Source: JBIKWM01 sp044356305
GTDB lineage: Bacteria > Bacteroidota > Bacteroidia > UBA10329
Reading direction: 5' to 3'
Length of the DNA stretch: 38,129 bases
Assembly (NCBI GenBank): GCA_044356305.1
Contig: JBIKWM010000031.1
Location: forward strand, 1-38,129
This document shows positions 25,381 to 34,737 of the stretch, piece after piece. The position numbers and the translations under genes were made by a program. Each line of letters starts with the position of its first letter. Positions within the stretch are counted from its first letter, which is position 1. Below the pieces are notes generated by a model, which worked only from the letters and a program-made list of their open reading frames with translations, made no database searches and was not told the origin of the DNA.

Positions 25381-27492
25381 ATGAGAAACAGATACCTCGT
25401 ACCCATGGCACTGGCTGCCGTTGCCGTCACCTCGTGTTCCGAACAACCCAAGGAAGAACCCATTGCCTACCCCGAGACCAGAAGGGACTCAACGGTGGTC
25501 GATGACTATTTCGGCACCAAGGTGGCCGACCCCTACCGCTGGCTCGAGGATGACAACAGCGCTGAGACCAAGGCCTGGGTGGAGGCGCAGAACAAGGTGA
25601 CATTCGGCTATCTGGCCAAGCTGGCCGGGCGCGACAGCATAAAGCAGCGGCTTACCGAGCTGTATGACTACGAGCGCTATACCGCCCCCTTCCGCAAGGG
25701 CGGACGCTACTTCTATTACAAAAATGACGGCATGCAGAACCAGAGCGTGCTGTATGTGCTCGACAGCCTGAGTGCCGAACCCCGTGTGCTGATAGATCCG
25801 AACACACTGAGCGCTGACGGTACTGTGGCCCTGGGGCCGGTGGCCGCCTCGAAGGACGGGAAGTACTTTGCCTACCAGACCAGCGCGAGCGGTAGCGACT
25901 GGAGCGACATCCACATCATCGACATGGGCACCGGAAAGACCCTCGATGATCAGATAAAATGGGTGAAATTCAGTGGTATTGCATGGAAAGGGAATGGCTT
26001 TTTCTACTGCCGCTACGATGCCCCGGCCGAGGGTCAGGCGCTGAGCGGCAAGGTGCAGTTTCACAAGGTGTACTTCCACAAGGTGGGCACCCCGCAGGAG
26101 CAGGACGAACTGGTGTATTGGAACAAGGAACAGCCCCTGCGCAACTACGGAGTGGGAGTGCCTGATAGCGAGGATGCCGTGCTGCTGTTTGAGAGCGAGA
26201 GCACAAGCGGAACGGGCCTCTACTTCAAGGCCGATGGACAAAAGGAATTCACGCAGGTGGCAGCCGGATTTGAGCATGACTACAACGTGGTGGACTACCG
26301 AGATGGCAAACTGCTGGTGCTGACCGACAAAGGCGCGCCCAACAACCGACTGGTACTGATTGACCCAAAGAAACCCCAGCCCGAGAACTGGACCGAGGTG
26401 ATAGCCCAGAAGGAATACCTGATGGAGGGCGTGCAGGTGGCCGGTGGCAAGCTGGTGGCCACGTGCCTGAAGGATGTGACCACCCAATTGGAGATTCACA
26501 GCGCTGACGGCAAGTTTGAGCGTGCCGTAGAGCTCCCGACCAAGGGCGAGGCATCGTTCAGTGGCAGCAAAGAGGATGCAACGGCCTTCTTCGCCTTCAC
26601 ATCCTTCAATTACCCCACCACCATATTCAGGTATGACATGGGCACCGGTACCAGCGAGGTGTTCAAGAAGCCCGAGGTTGGTTTCAATCCTGAGGACTAT
26701 GAAGTGAAACAGGTGTTCTATCCGAGCAAGGACGGCACGAAGGTGCCCATGTTCATTGTGCACCGCAAGGGTCTGGCCCTGGATGGCAACAACCCTACCC
26801 TACTCTACGGCTACGGTGGATTCAACATCAACATCACCCCGAAATTCTCGGCCAACAACATCGCTTTCCTCGAGCGCGGGGGCATCTACGCACAGGCCAA
26901 CATGCGCGGTGGGGGCGAGTATGGCGAGGAATGGCACAAGGCCGGCACCAAACTGCAGAAGCAGAATGTGTTTGATGACTTTATTGCCGCGGCCGAGTAT
27001 CTGATCAAGGAGAAATACACGAGCAATCAGAAGATAGCCATCTCTGGGCGGAGCAACGGGGGCCTGCTGGTAGGGGCCTGCATGGTGCAGCGGCCCGACC
27101 TGTTCAAGGTGGCCCTGCCGGCCGTGGGCGTGCTGGACATGCTCAGGTTCCACCGTTTCACCATCGGGTGGGCCTGGAAGGCCGACTACGGCAGCAGCGA
27201 GGACGAGGCTGAGTTCCGTGCGCTACATGCCTATTCGCCCCTGCACAACATCAAGGACGGGGTGGAGTATCCCGCCACGCTGGTCACCACGGCCGACCAT
27301 GACGACCGTGTGGTGCCTGCCCACTCCTTCAAGTTCATATCGCAGCTGCAGCGCAGCCACAAGGGCAGCAATCCTGTGCTTATCCGCATTGATGTGAATG
27401 CCGGCCATGGCGCAGGGAAGCCCCTCTCTAAGACCATTGAGGAGAATGCCGATGTGTGGGCCTTTGTGTTCCACCATCTGGGTGTGAAGTGA
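25381..27492 (+). CDS. Prolyl oligopeptidase (family S9A), lipoprotein
   Basis: 703 residues from the ATG at 25381; an upstream in-frame extension was rejected because it reads through the island repeat and has no signal. The leader MRNRYLVPMALAAVAVTSCS ends in a lipobox (TSC), so the enzyme is probably membrane-anchored on the periplasmic or outer side. Residues ~35-420 form the N-terminal beta-propeller gate (DPYRWLEDD motif near the start). The C-terminal alpha/beta hydrolase has Ser558 in GRSNGG, Asp641/642 in TADHDDRVVP and His676 in NAGHGAGKP, a complete triad. It cleaves short proline-containing peptides after Pro. High GC matches the backbone and contrasts with the island just upstream. 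It ends at a bidirectional terminator shared with the convergent gene. Confidence 0.96.
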   Translation: MRNRYLVPMALAAVAVTSCSEQPKEEPIAYPETRRDSTVVDDYFGTKVADPYRWLEDDNSAETKAWVEAQNKVTFGYLAKLAGRDSIKQRLTELYDYERYTAPFRKGGRYFYYKNDGMQNQSVLYVLDSLSAEPRVLIDPNTLSADGTVALGPVAASKDGKYFAYQTSASGSDWSDIHIIDMGTGKTLDDQIKWVKFSGIAWKGNGFFYCRYDAPAEGQALSGKVQFHKVYFHKVGTPQEQDELVYWNKEQPLRNYGVGVPDSEDAVLLFESESTSGTGLYFKADGQKEFTQVAAGFEHDYNVVDYRDGKLLVLTDKGAPNNRLVLIDPKKPQPENWTEVIAQKEYLMEGVQVAGGKLVATCLKDVTTQLEIHSADGKFERAVELPTKGEASFSGSKEDATAFFAFTSFNYPTTIFRYDMGTGTSEVFKKPEVGFNPEDYEVKQVFYPSKDGTKVPMFIVHRKGLALDGNNPTLLYGYGGFNINITPKFSANNIAFLERGGIYAQANMRGGGEYGEEWHKAGTKLQKQNVFDDFIAAAEYLIKEKYTSNQKIAISGRSNGGLLVGACMVQRPDLFKVALPAVGVLDMLRFHRFTIGWAWKADYGSSEDEAEFRALHAYSPLHNIKDGVEYPATLVTTADHDDRVVPAHSFKFISQLQRSHKGSNPVLIRIDVNAGHGAGKPLSKTIEENADVWAFVFHHLGVK

Positions 27493-27506
27493 GTGAACTA
27501 TGAACC

Positions 27507-27542
27507 AAGGCCCGGACAGGATGCGCTCCTGTCCGGGCCTTT
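27507..27542. terminator. Bidirectional terminator between convergent genes
   Basis: A perfect 15-bp stem (AAGGCCCGGACAGGA with its complement, five-base loop) lies 14 bp after the prolyl oligopeptidase stop and 7 bp before the end of the convergent gene. On the plus strand the stem ends in TT, then GCTTTTCT. It can serve both genes. Confidence 0.88.
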
Positions 27543-27549
27543 GCTTTTC

Positions 27550-30500
27550 TCACACCCGTACGCCCATCACGCAGATATCATCGGTCTGCGACTCGTACCC
27601 GCGCCACGAGGTGAAGGCATCTAACAGGGCCTTCTTCTGATCCTGCATAGGCTTCGGGCTGTGCAGGTGCAGCAGGTCGCGGAACTTGCGTGTCATGAAC
27701 TTCTTTCCATCGGGACCGCCCATCTGGTCCTGAAAACCATCGGAGAACAGATAGATGCAGTCGCCCGGTAGCAGGGCCAGTTCCTGTTGGGTGAAGGGCA
27801 GCTCGCGGTCGTGGAAACCAACGGGCCTGCGGTCGGCCTTCAGCTGGATCATCTCATCGCCACGGGCCACCCAGAGCGGATTGTTGGCCCCAGCGTAGGT
27901 CAGGGTCATGTGCACGGGGTCGAGGGCACACAGAGCTATGTCCATGCCATCGCGCACGGTGGCGGCCGACCCCTCAAAGGCCAGGAGCAGGTCGAGGGTC
28001 ATCTGCATCAGCACATCCTTGGGGCGGGTGAGCCCCATATCGTTGAGGCAATGGCTCAGGCTGTTCAGACCTATTACGCTGAGCATGGCACCCGGTACCC
28101 CGTGGCCGGTGCAGTCGCCCACGGCCAGATATACGATGCCATTGGACCGTCCCACCCAATAGAAATCGCCCGAGACGATATCGCGGGGCAGGTACAGCAG
28201 GAACGACTCAGGCAGCACATTGCCCAGCGCACCTGTGCTCGGCATTACAGCCTCCTGCAACCTGCGCGCATAGTTGATGCTCTCAAGCATCTCGTGGTTC
28301 TGGCGTTCCACCTCGCGTTTCTCGCGCACCACCTCGGCCGTGCGCTCAACCACGGTGGCCTCCAGTTCGCGCTGGCGCAATCTGAGCGACCGCGTGCGCA
28401 GGGCCACTGCGGCATACACGATGAGCGCGAGCAGGATAAGGTAGAAGAGATAGGCCCACCACGTCTGCCACCACGGGGGCAGCACCTCAAATGAATACGT
28501 CACGGGACTGCCCCACTGCTGAGCCCCGCCAATGGCCATCACCTCAAATGTGTATGCACCATGCGGAATGTTGCGGTAATCGGCCTTGGCCTCGGTGCTC
28601 GGTGCGCTCCATTCATCGCTGATTCCGCGCATACGGTAGCTGTAGCGCACTTTCTCGGGAGCCGCCCAATCGATGCCAGAGAAGTGGAAGGTGAGGTGAT
28701 TGCGGTCGAATGGCACCTCGAGGCCCAAGGGGAAATTGCTGAACGGTACCACTTCGGTGAAGGCAAGGTCGCCCCGAAGGCTATCGGGCAGATTGCGGAA
28801 ATCGACCGCCCCTCCGTTGAGGTCGATACCATGGATCTGCACCTTGGGGGCATTGAGGCTGGGTCTGAAGAGGCCGAGGTCGAGCCGGACCAAGCCTTTT
28901 CCGCTGCCCCACCAGGCGTTGCGGCTGCGGTCCAGATGGGCGCTATTGAGGTAGAAGTCCACAGCGCGCAGGCCATCGGTGCTGCCGAAGGTGCTGATGC
29001 GCAAGGGTCCCGAATCGGGCACCACGATGCGGTTGAGGCCGCGCTCGGTGCTCACCCACAGCACGGTGCCCTCTTCCATCGCAGCAGTATCTTCCAAAAG
29101 TCCCCACACATAATCGGACGTAAGGCCCTCGACCTCGGTGATGTACGTGATCTGCCCTTTATGGATGTGGCACAGGCCGCCCCCTTTGGTGCCCACCCAG
29201 ATACGGCCGCGGCTGTCGCGCAGCATGGCGCTCACGCGGTTGTCGGGCAGGCCCTCGCGCTCGGTGATGTGCATCAGTCTGCCATGGCCGATATGGGCCA
29301 CACCTCCGCCATCGGTGCCGGCCCAGATGGAGCCGTCAGGGTCGTTGAGCAGGGTGCTGAGGCGGTTGCTGGCAAGGCCAGTGCGCTCGCTGTAAATGGT
29401 CACCCCATCTGTGCCGAAGCGGCATAGCCCGCCCCCGGTGCCGGCCCACAGGTTGCCGCCTGCATCAACATTCAGGCAACTGACAATGCCACTCGGAAGG
29501 CCCTGCTTATCACTCACCACCTCGAGCCTGCGGCCCATCATGTGCACCAGCCCGCTGCCGTTGGTACCGAACCACATATGGCCGGCCGTGTCGCGCACCG
29601 CACTGAGCACATAGTTGGAAGGCATGCCCTGATCGACCGTGAAAGGAGCAAACGAACTGCCATTGAACCGGACGGCCCCGCCTGAGTTGGTGCCGAACCA
29701 CTTCTGCCCCACGCTGTCCTCGGCTATGGCCCAGACTATGTTTGACCCCATCCCCTCCCCGGTCGCAATGGTGCTGAAGGAGCGCGGGTTGTGGCGGGCC
29801 GCCCCTCCCCCATCGGTACCGAACCAATGGTAGCCAGCATCGTCCTGCATGGCGCACAGCACATTGTCCGATGGCATGCCGTCAGCCACCCGCAGTTGCT
29901 GCATGGTGCGCCCGTCCCAATGGCACACGCCCCCATCGCTGGTGCAGTACCAGATCTCACCGTCACGGTCCTCGCGCACACTCCACACCACATCGCTGCT
30001 CATGCCCTGTGCGCTGCCAATGCGGGCAAATCCTTTTCCATCGTATCGGCAGGCCCCGCCTCCGTTGGTGGCCAGCCACATGTTGCCCTTCGAGTCGCGG
30101 TGGAGGCCCCATACCTTGTTACTGGCGAGTCCGTCCTTTTCAGTGAAATGGGTGAAGGTGGTGCCATCGAACATGCAGGCCCCGCCCCCGTTGGTGCCGA
30201 ACCACATGCGCCCCTGGGCATCTTCAGCCACGGCCCAGATCCTGTTGGACGACAGGCCCTCTTTCATGGTGAAATGTGTGACAGTATCGCCCTTGACGCG
30301 GATGGCCCCTGAGCTGTTGGTGCCCAGCCACATGGCCCCGCGCGAATCCTCGTACATGGCCCAGATGCGGCCCGAGGCCAGCCCTTCCTTCACATCGAGC
30401 TGATAGAATGCATCGCCATCATAGCGGGTAATGCCCCCACCGTTGGTACCGAACCAAAGCTGACCGCTGCGGTCCTGTACCATGCACTTCACCACATTGC

Positions 30501-31209
30501 TGGTGAGCCCTTCGCGCACGGTGTAGTGGGCAAACGACCGGCCGTCATAGCGCGATGCCCCGCCACCGTTGGTGCCCAACCAGATGTAGCCCTGGCGGTC
30601 CTGCAGCACAGACCATACGAATGTCGAACTCATGCCCTGGTCCACATCGAGATATTGGATGTGCCGTGTGGCGTTGTCTTTCATGCGGGCGGGCTGCGCC
30701 TGAACCGTGCGCGGCAACAGGCACGGGACCCTTGTGGCCACGCGGACGAGCGGAACCCCTGTGGGCACCGTATCGCCCAGCGGATTGACCAGGAAATGAT
30801 CCTTGCCCCCTGCCACAAACGGTCTGCGCACCAGGGCGGAATCAACCACAGGAATCACACGCAGGCTGTCCTCAGTAAGGGGCCTGCCCGATGCGAACGG
30901 CACCGGTACGGGTTCCTTGATGGCAACTGATGCGGCCTCCTCCAGACTATCGGCCGATATGATCTGCGGCACCATGGGCAGCGTGCGCCCCGTGATCACA
31001 GTATCGCCCTGGGTGTTGACTATGGGCCGCACCGTATCACCGTTCACACGGTTCAGCACCAGGCCGTTTGCTGTATCAATGGGCAGGGTGCGCGGTGCAG
31101 GGAAAAGCTGGGCTGGCATACGCCCTTGGTCCGGCCCCGGCCCTGTGCATGCCGCGAACAGGGCCATCAGCCCCGGTATGCACCGACCTAAGACCTTGCT
31201 GCCGCTCAT
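27550..31209 (-). CDS. Membrane sensor phosphatase: Reg_prop propellers, Y_Y_Y domain, SpoIIE/PP2C
   Basis: 1,219 residues. The N-terminus is signal-like with a lipobox-like ALFAAC. A linker of about 170 residues is followed by 13 recognisable two-component-regulator-propeller repeats, each with W-x-G-T-N-G-G-G near its end (for example WLGTNGGGAS, WFGTNGGGIT, WAGTDGGGVA), enough for two seven-bladed propellers. Next come a Y_Y_Y domain (YSYRMRGISDEWS ... YTFEVMA), one membrane helix (~905-930, FYLILLALIVYAAVAL), a charged coiled coil and a PP2C/SpoIIE phosphatase domain (SGDFYWV, GDCTGHGVPGAMLS, SDGFQDQMGG). The periplasmic part probably senses a ligand and controls the cytoplasmic Ser/Thr phosphatase, instead of the histidine kinase found in hybrid systems. 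No partner kinase or anti-sigma gene is adjacent. Confidence 0.95.
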   Translation of the reverse strand: MSGSKVLGRCIPGLMALFAACTGPGPDQGRMPAQLFPAPRTLPIDTANGLVLNRVNGDTVRPIVNTQGDTVITGRTLPMVPQIISADSLEEAASVAIKEPVPVPFASGRPLTEDSLRVIPVVDSALVRRPFVAGGKDHFLVNPLGDTVPTGVPLVRVATRVPCLLPRTVQAQPARMKDNATRHIQYLDVDQGMSSTFVWSVLQDRQGYIWLGTNGGGASRYDGRSFAHYTVREGLTSNVVKCMVQDRSGQLWFGTNGGGITRYDGDAFYQLDVKEGLASGRIWAMYEDSRGAMWLGTNSSGAIRVKGDTVTHFTMKEGLSSNRIWAVAEDAQGRMWFGTNGGGACMFDGTTFTHFTEKDGLASNKVWGLHRDSKGNMWLATNGGGACRYDGKGFARIGSAQGMSSDVVWSVREDRDGEIWYCTSDGGVCHWDGRTMQQLRVADGMPSDNVLCAMQDDAGYHWFGTDGGGAARHNPRSFSTIATGEGMGSNIVWAIAEDSVGQKWFGTNSGGAVRFNGSSFAPFTVDQGMPSNYVLSAVRDTAGHMWFGTNGSGLVHMMGRRLEVVSDKQGLPSGIVSCLNVDAGGNLWAGTGGGLCRFGTDGVTIYSERTGLASNRLSTLLNDPDGSIWAGTDGGGVAHIGHGRLMHITEREGLPDNRVSAMLRDSRGRIWVGTKGGGLCHIHKGQITYITEVEGLTSDYVWGLLEDTAAMEEGTVLWVSTERGLNRIVVPDSGPLRISTFGSTDGLRAVDFYLNSAHLDRSRNAWWGSGKGLVRLDLGLFRPSLNAPKVQIHGIDLNGGAVDFRNLPDSLRGDLAFTEVVPFSNFPLGLEVPFDRNHLTFHFSGIDWAAPEKVRYSYRMRGISDEWSAPSTEAKADYRNIPHGAYTFEVMAIGGAQQWGSPVTYSFEVLPPWWQTWWAYLFYLILLALIVYAAVALRTRSLRLRQRELEATVVERTAEVVREKREVERQNHEMLESINYARRLQEAVMPSTGALGNVLPESFLLYLPRDIVSGDFYWVGRSNGIVYLAVGDCTGHGVPGAMLSVIGLNSLSHCLNDMGLTRPKDVLMQMTLDLLLAFEGSAATVRDGMDIALCALDPVHMTLTYAGANNPLWVARGDEMIQLKADRRPVGFHDRELPFTQQELALLPGDCIYLFSDGFQDQMGGPDGKKFMTRKFRDLLHLHSPKPMQDQKKALLDAFTSWRGYESQTDDICVMGVRV

Positions 31210-31214
31210 GTGCG

Positions 31215-31244
31215 CAAAGATGGGGGCGTGAGTGCTGGGCGCAA
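31215..31244 (-). promoter_or_regulatory. Possible promoter of the sensor phosphatase gene
   Basis: On the minus strand TTG (31244-31242), a 19-bp spacer and CATCTTTG (31222-31215), one base off TAnnTTTG. It lies only 5 bp before the ATG at 31209, so the transcript would be leaderless or nearly so, or the true start lies further in. Moderate support only. Confidence 0.4.
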
Positions 31245-31416
31245 TAAGCAGGTCAATCCCCTCTGCTCAGATCAGTCCTATCCAATTTTCACTGCAACCG
31301 AACGCTGTCAGTGCTCTACCAATCTGCAACGGTGTGGTGTTGCAATAAACAGTCAGGAACCGCTACACCCCTTGGTGCGCCCATTCAACCCATCCAGGTC
31401 AAGTAACAACCCTAAC

Positions 31417-32325
31417 TCACTGCACCACCCGCGGCCTCATGCCCCGCAGGCCCATGTCCACCACATATTCGCCTTTCAGAGGTTCGTAAAGGCCATTGGC
31501 CACCAGATCCTTCCACTCAAAGCTCTTGTTGATGCTGAGCGACACTTCCACCTCAATGTCCTCGGTCTCGCTGCCCGTGATGGTCAGAGCCTGCGGAAAT
31601 GCGCCAGTGACCACACAGCTGCCGCTGGGGATGGGGCTGGTATTGAACAGAGGATTGGGTACAGTGGTGACGGGCGCTGTACCGGTCTGGGTGCTTGTGA
31701 TGCCCAAATACGTGCCCTCAAATCCCCAATATCCCTGCGCCACATTGGCATTCACGTTCTGTACCGAGGTCTTGATGGTGTAATCGGTGAGATAGGTGCG
31801 GAAACCCACGAAAGAGGCGATGGTACCCGTGAAATTGCCGTTTATGGCAAAACCCGATATGGAGGTGTCAATGCGCATCTGGATATCATAGTTCTGATAG
31901 GCCAATGAGACGCGCAGCCACTCGTAGGTGCCGGGAGTGATGTCTTTGAGCGGACTCTCGAAGAACACCTCGCCATCGTTCTTTACCATGGCCTGGGTGT
32001 GGTCAATGGCGTTCTGTCCGCCTACGGTGGTCTCTGGCTGATGGTAAACGACCGTGCCCTGCCCCAGAAGGGTGTACATGCTGGGGGCAAGTTCTATGTA
32101 ATGCGAGCTGATGCCATTGAAAACGGGATCCTGCCCGGCATTTCCGGCCGGGATGGTGACGGGTGTGCCGAGATTTCCAAGCCGCTCCTGTGTAGGGTCC
32201 AGCTTATAGCGGAAAATGAGCTTCGGCCCATCTGTATCCACCGGGTCCTCGTCCTTGCACGAGGCAGTGAGCACTACAGCCGCGGCCATCAGGAGGCGCG
32301 GCACTATCAAACGGATGTTGTTCAT
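31417..32325 (-). CDS. Unrecognised lipoprotein (302 residues)
   Basis: Start chosen at 32325 because it gives MNNIRLIVPRLLMAAAVVLTASC, a lipoprotein signal with Cys23; the in-frame extension upstream overlaps the divergent gene and a promoter. After a short acidic linker (KDEDPVDTDGP) the protein is beta-rich: LIFRYKLDPTQERLGNLG, PVFNGISSHYIELAP, PGTYEWLRVSLAYQNYDI and a C-terminal IEVEVSLSINKSFEWKD. Similar sequences seem common in Flavobacteriales as uncharacterised proteins, but I cannot name the family. A MbnP-like copper-binding protein was considered because of the beta-rich layout and the PGTYEW segment, without decisive motifs. It is probably outer-membrane or periplasm anchored. The promoter at 32351-32358 is good. 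The stop is followed by about 200 bp without a clear terminator. Confidence 0.85.
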   Translation of the reverse strand: MNNIRLIVPRLLMAAAVVLTASCKDEDPVDTDGPKLIFRYKLDPTQERLGNLGTPVTIPAGNAGQDPVFNGISSHYIELAPSMYTLLGQGTVVYHQPETTVGGQNAIDHTQAMVKNDGEVFFESPLKDITPGTYEWLRVSLAYQNYDIQMRIDTSISGFAINGNFTGTIASFVGFRTYLTDYTIKTSVQNVNANVAQGYWGFEGTYLGITSTQTGTAPVTTVPNPLFNTSPIPSGSCVVTGAFPQALTITGSETEDIEVEVSLSINKSFEWKDLVANGLYEPLKGEYVVDMGLRGMRPRVVQ

Positions 32326-32350
32326 AATGAAGGGGTGATGTATGGGAAGG

Positions 32351-32358
32351 CAAAGGTA
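32351..32358 (-). promoter_or_regulatory. -7 promoter box of the lipoprotein gene
   Basis: TACCTTTG on the minus strand is a perfect TAnnTTTG box, 25 bp before the ATG at 32325 and inside the 57-bp divergent gap. No TTG at the ideal distance was seen upstream. Confidence 0.5.
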
Positions 32359-32382
32359 TGGGCTTGGCAACTTCGCCATCCG

Positions 32383-33498
32383 ATGCATCCCGTCAGGCTC
32401 ATAGCGCTTCTCCTCGCCTTTTTGACGGGCGCTGTTCAGGCGCAGGAAAAGAGCACCTACACCTATTGGGAGCGATACGACATAGCCCGCCTACAGATCG
32501 CATCGCACCACGCATCGCGGGCCATACGCACCTTGGAGCAGCTGCGCAGGGAAGACTCGGCACAGGTCAATGTGGCCTACCTGCTGTCGGTGGCCTACAT
32601 CATCAAGAACACGAAGAATGCCGAGGCCATACGCAATCTCGAGTTTGTGGATGCCAATTTCCACGACCTGAAGGCGGTGAGCGGGGTGTCGCCACCTGCG
32701 CACCTCTACTACTACATGGTGCTGGCCTACACGCGGGCCAACCGCTGTCAGGACGCCTATGCGGCCCTGGCCCGCTTCGAAACGCTCACCGACCGCTCGG
32801 ACGAGTATTACATCACAGATGGGCGCAAATGGGCCGGGCTGTGCAACGAGCCCACCGCCCAGTTGGCCGCACCCAAGGAGCGCATCGTACAGCGCAAGGT
32901 GGAGACACGTCCGCTGAGGTACAGCACCGGATCGAGGCTGTACGGGGTGCAGGTGGCCGCCCTGCTGCAGCCGCAGCTCACATCGCGGCTCGAGGGCCTG
33001 AGCAACATCGAGGTGTTTGTTGACAACGAAGGGGTGTTCCGTTACGTGATCGGCAACTTCATCTACCGCTCGCAGGCCGAGAAATTACTGGAATCCATCA
33101 AGGCAAAAGACTACCCCGATGCGTTTGTGGTGGAGATAACCGATGCCGACCTGTTCCCCCTCGAGGTGGTGAGTGTGGACCAACGTTCGCTCAAGGCGCC
33201 CATTGCAGGGCCCATCAGTTTCAGGGTGCAGCTGGCAGCCTTCCGCGAGCCGCTGCCCGAACTGGTGGCACGGTTCTACCTCGAAATTGAGGGCATAGAA
33301 CAGATGCGGTACGATGACCTCACACTGCTGCTAGTGGGCCATTGGGCCAGCTACGATGAGGCCACCGCCTTCCGCGACTCACTTCATGCCAAAGGATTTA
33401 CCGATGCATTTATCATAGCCATTGAGGGCGGCCGCAAACTGCCGCTTGAAGATGCCCTGCTGCACCTCGGCATCCCCATCGAGGGACCGAAGAAGTGA
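32383..33498 (+). CDS. Secreted protein with TPR-like N-terminus and two SPOR domains
   Basis: 371 residues from the ATG at 32383, the only start giving a signal peptide (MHPVRLIALLLAFLTGAVQA). The longer open frame upstream lies antisense to the lipoprotein gene and was rejected. Residues ~25-170 are helical and TPR-like (ASRAIRTLEQLRR, VNVAYLLSVAYIIKN, HLYYYMVLAYTRANRCQDAYAALARF). Two SPOR-type modules follow, ~180-260 (YGVQVAALLQ ... YVIGNFIYRSQAEKLLESI) and ~275-355 (FRVQLAAF ... LLVGHWASYDEATAFRDSL). SPOR domains bind denuded septal peptidoglycan glycan strands, so the protein may act at the division site or in envelope remodelling (inferred). It is followed after 47 bp by ychF, which has its own -7 box. 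Confidence 0.88.
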   Translation: MHPVRLIALLLAFLTGAVQAQEKSTYTYWERYDIARLQIASHHASRAIRTLEQLRREDSAQVNVAYLLSVAYIIKNTKNAEAIRNLEFVDANFHDLKAVSGVSPPAHLYYYMVLAYTRANRCQDAYAALARFETLTDRSDEYYITDGRKWAGLCNEPTAQLAAPKERIVQRKVETRPLRYSTGSRLYGVQVAALLQPQLTSRLEGLSNIEVFVDNEGVFRYVIGNFIYRSQAEKLLESIKAKDYPDAFVVEITDADLFPLEVVSVDQRSLKAPIAGPISFRVQLAAFREPLPELVARFYLEIEGIEQMRYDDLTLLLVGHWASYDEATAFRDSLHAKGFTDAFIIAIEGGRKLPLEDALLHLGIPIEGPKK

Positions 33499-33514
33499 CA
33501 GCGGTGACTACTGT

Positions 33515-33522
33515 TACCTTCG
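33515..33522 (+). promoter_or_regulatory. -7 promoter box of ychF
   Basis: TACCTTCG, one base off TAnnTTTG, followed by the GCGCCCC commonly seen after such boxes in this group, 23 bp before the ychF ATG. No clear TTG element upstream. Suggests that ychF is expressed independently of the SPOR gene. Confidence 0.42.
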
Positions 33523-33545
33523 CGCCCCTTCAAAAAAACGACCTC

Positions 33546-34643
33546 ATGGCCCTTCAGTGTGGAATTGTCGGTCTGCCCAACGTGGGTAAATCGACCCTGT
33601 TCAATTGTCTCAGCAACGCCAAGGCGCAGGCAGCCAACTTCCCCTTCTGCACCATAGAGCCCAACGTGGGCGTGATCACCGTGCCCGACCCGCGCCTCGA
33701 GGCGCTGGCCGAGATAGTGAACCCCCAGCGTGTGGTGCCCACCACCATTGAGATAGTGGACATAGCCGGCCTGGTAAAGGGCGCCAGCAAGGGCGAAGGA
33801 CTGGGCAATCAGTTTCTGGCCAACATCCGCGAGACCGATGCCATCATCCATGTGCTGCGGTGCTTCGATGATCCCAACGTGATCCACGTGGACGGCAAGG
33901 TGGACCCTATTCACGACAAGGAGGTGATTGATACCGAGCTCCAGTTCAAGGACCTGGAAACGGTGGACAAGCGCATTGACAAGGTGCGCAGGGCCGCGCT
34001 ATCGGGCGATAAGGACGCCAAGAAGGAATTTGAGGTGCTCGAGCTGCTCAAGGCCCATCTGGAGAAAGGCCTATCGGCACGCTCGTGCCCGCTCGATGAC
34101 AACCAATGGGAAGTGGCCCGCACCTTTCAGCTCCTTACGGCCAAGCCCGTGCTGTATGTGTGCAACGTGGACGAGGCTGCAGTGGTGAAAGGCAACGTGC
34201 ACAGCGAGAAGGTGCGGCAGGCCGTTAAGGACGAGAATGCCGAGGTGCTGCTCATCTCGGCCGCCATTGAGGCCGACATTGCCCAATTGGACACCTACGA
34301 GGAGAGGCAGATGTTCCTTGCCGATCTCGGACTGGAAGAGGCCGGGGTGAACAAGCTGATCCGTGCGGCCTACCACCTGCTGCACCTGCAGACCTATTTT
34401 ACCGCGGGCGAGAAAGAGGTGCGCGCCTGGACCATACGCAAGGGCATGACCGCCCCACAGGCGGCCGGGGTGATCCATACCGATTTCGAGAAGGGATTCA
34501 TACGGGCCGAGACCATCCACTACGCTGACTATATCAAGTACCGCAGCGAGGCCGCATGCAAAGAGGCCGGCAGGCTACAGGTGGAAGGCAAAGAGTACAT
34601 CGTGCACGATGGCGATGTGATGCACTTTCGGTTCAATGTGTGA
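33546..34643 (+). CDS. ychF: YchF/Obg-like ATPase, redox-regulated ATPase
   Basis: 365 residues from the ATG at 33546 (MALQCGIVGLPNVGKST), very close to the usual 363; the extension to 33495 was rejected since it overlaps the SPOR gene stop and the promoter. G1 motif GLPNVGKST (residues ~8-16), G3 DIAGLVKGASKGEGLGNQF, and the altered G4 (NVDE instead of NKxD) that gives YchF its ATP preference. A helical insert (KRIDKVRRAAL...) and a C-terminal TGS domain (AWTIRKGMTAPQAAGVIH ... VHDGDVMHFRFNV) complete the family. It is a cytoplasmic ribosome-associated ATPase linked to oxidative-stress control and translation. A conserved housekeeping gene with backbone codon use. Confidence 0.97.
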   Translation: MALQCGIVGLPNVGKSTLFNCLSNAKAQAANFPFCTIEPNVGVITVPDPRLEALAEIVNPQRVVPTTIEIVDIAGLVKGASKGEGLGNQFLANIRETDAIIHVLRCFDDPNVIHVDGKVDPIHDKEVIDTELQFKDLETVDKRIDKVRRAALSGDKDAKKEFEVLELLKAHLEKGLSARSCPLDDNQWEVARTFQLLTAKPVLYVCNVDEAAVVKGNVHSEKVRQAVKDENAEVLLISAAIEADIAQLDTYEERQMFLADLGLEEAGVNKLIRAAYHLLHLQTYFTAGEKEVRAWTIRKGMTAPQAAGVIHTDFEKGFIRAETIHYADYIKYRSEAACKEAGRLQVEGKEYIVHDGDVMHFRFNV

Positions 34644-34737
34644 GGCTGGTGCGCTATAATCCTAACGGCAACTGACCCCTCGGTTTCCCTGGTCATTGCC
34701 ATCTTAGTCCTCTGATAAGTCCGGTGGGGCACTCCCC

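Noticed and set aside
25489..26763. Long 424-codon open frame antisense to the prolyl oligopeptidase
   Set aside because: A shadow of a high-GC gene: rich in His, Val and Leu with no domain, while the sense frame has a full catalytic triad.
31999..32382. Upstream extension of the SPOR protein
   Set aside because: It lies antisense to the lipoprotein gene and over the divergent promoter; the signal peptide at 32383 marks the real start.
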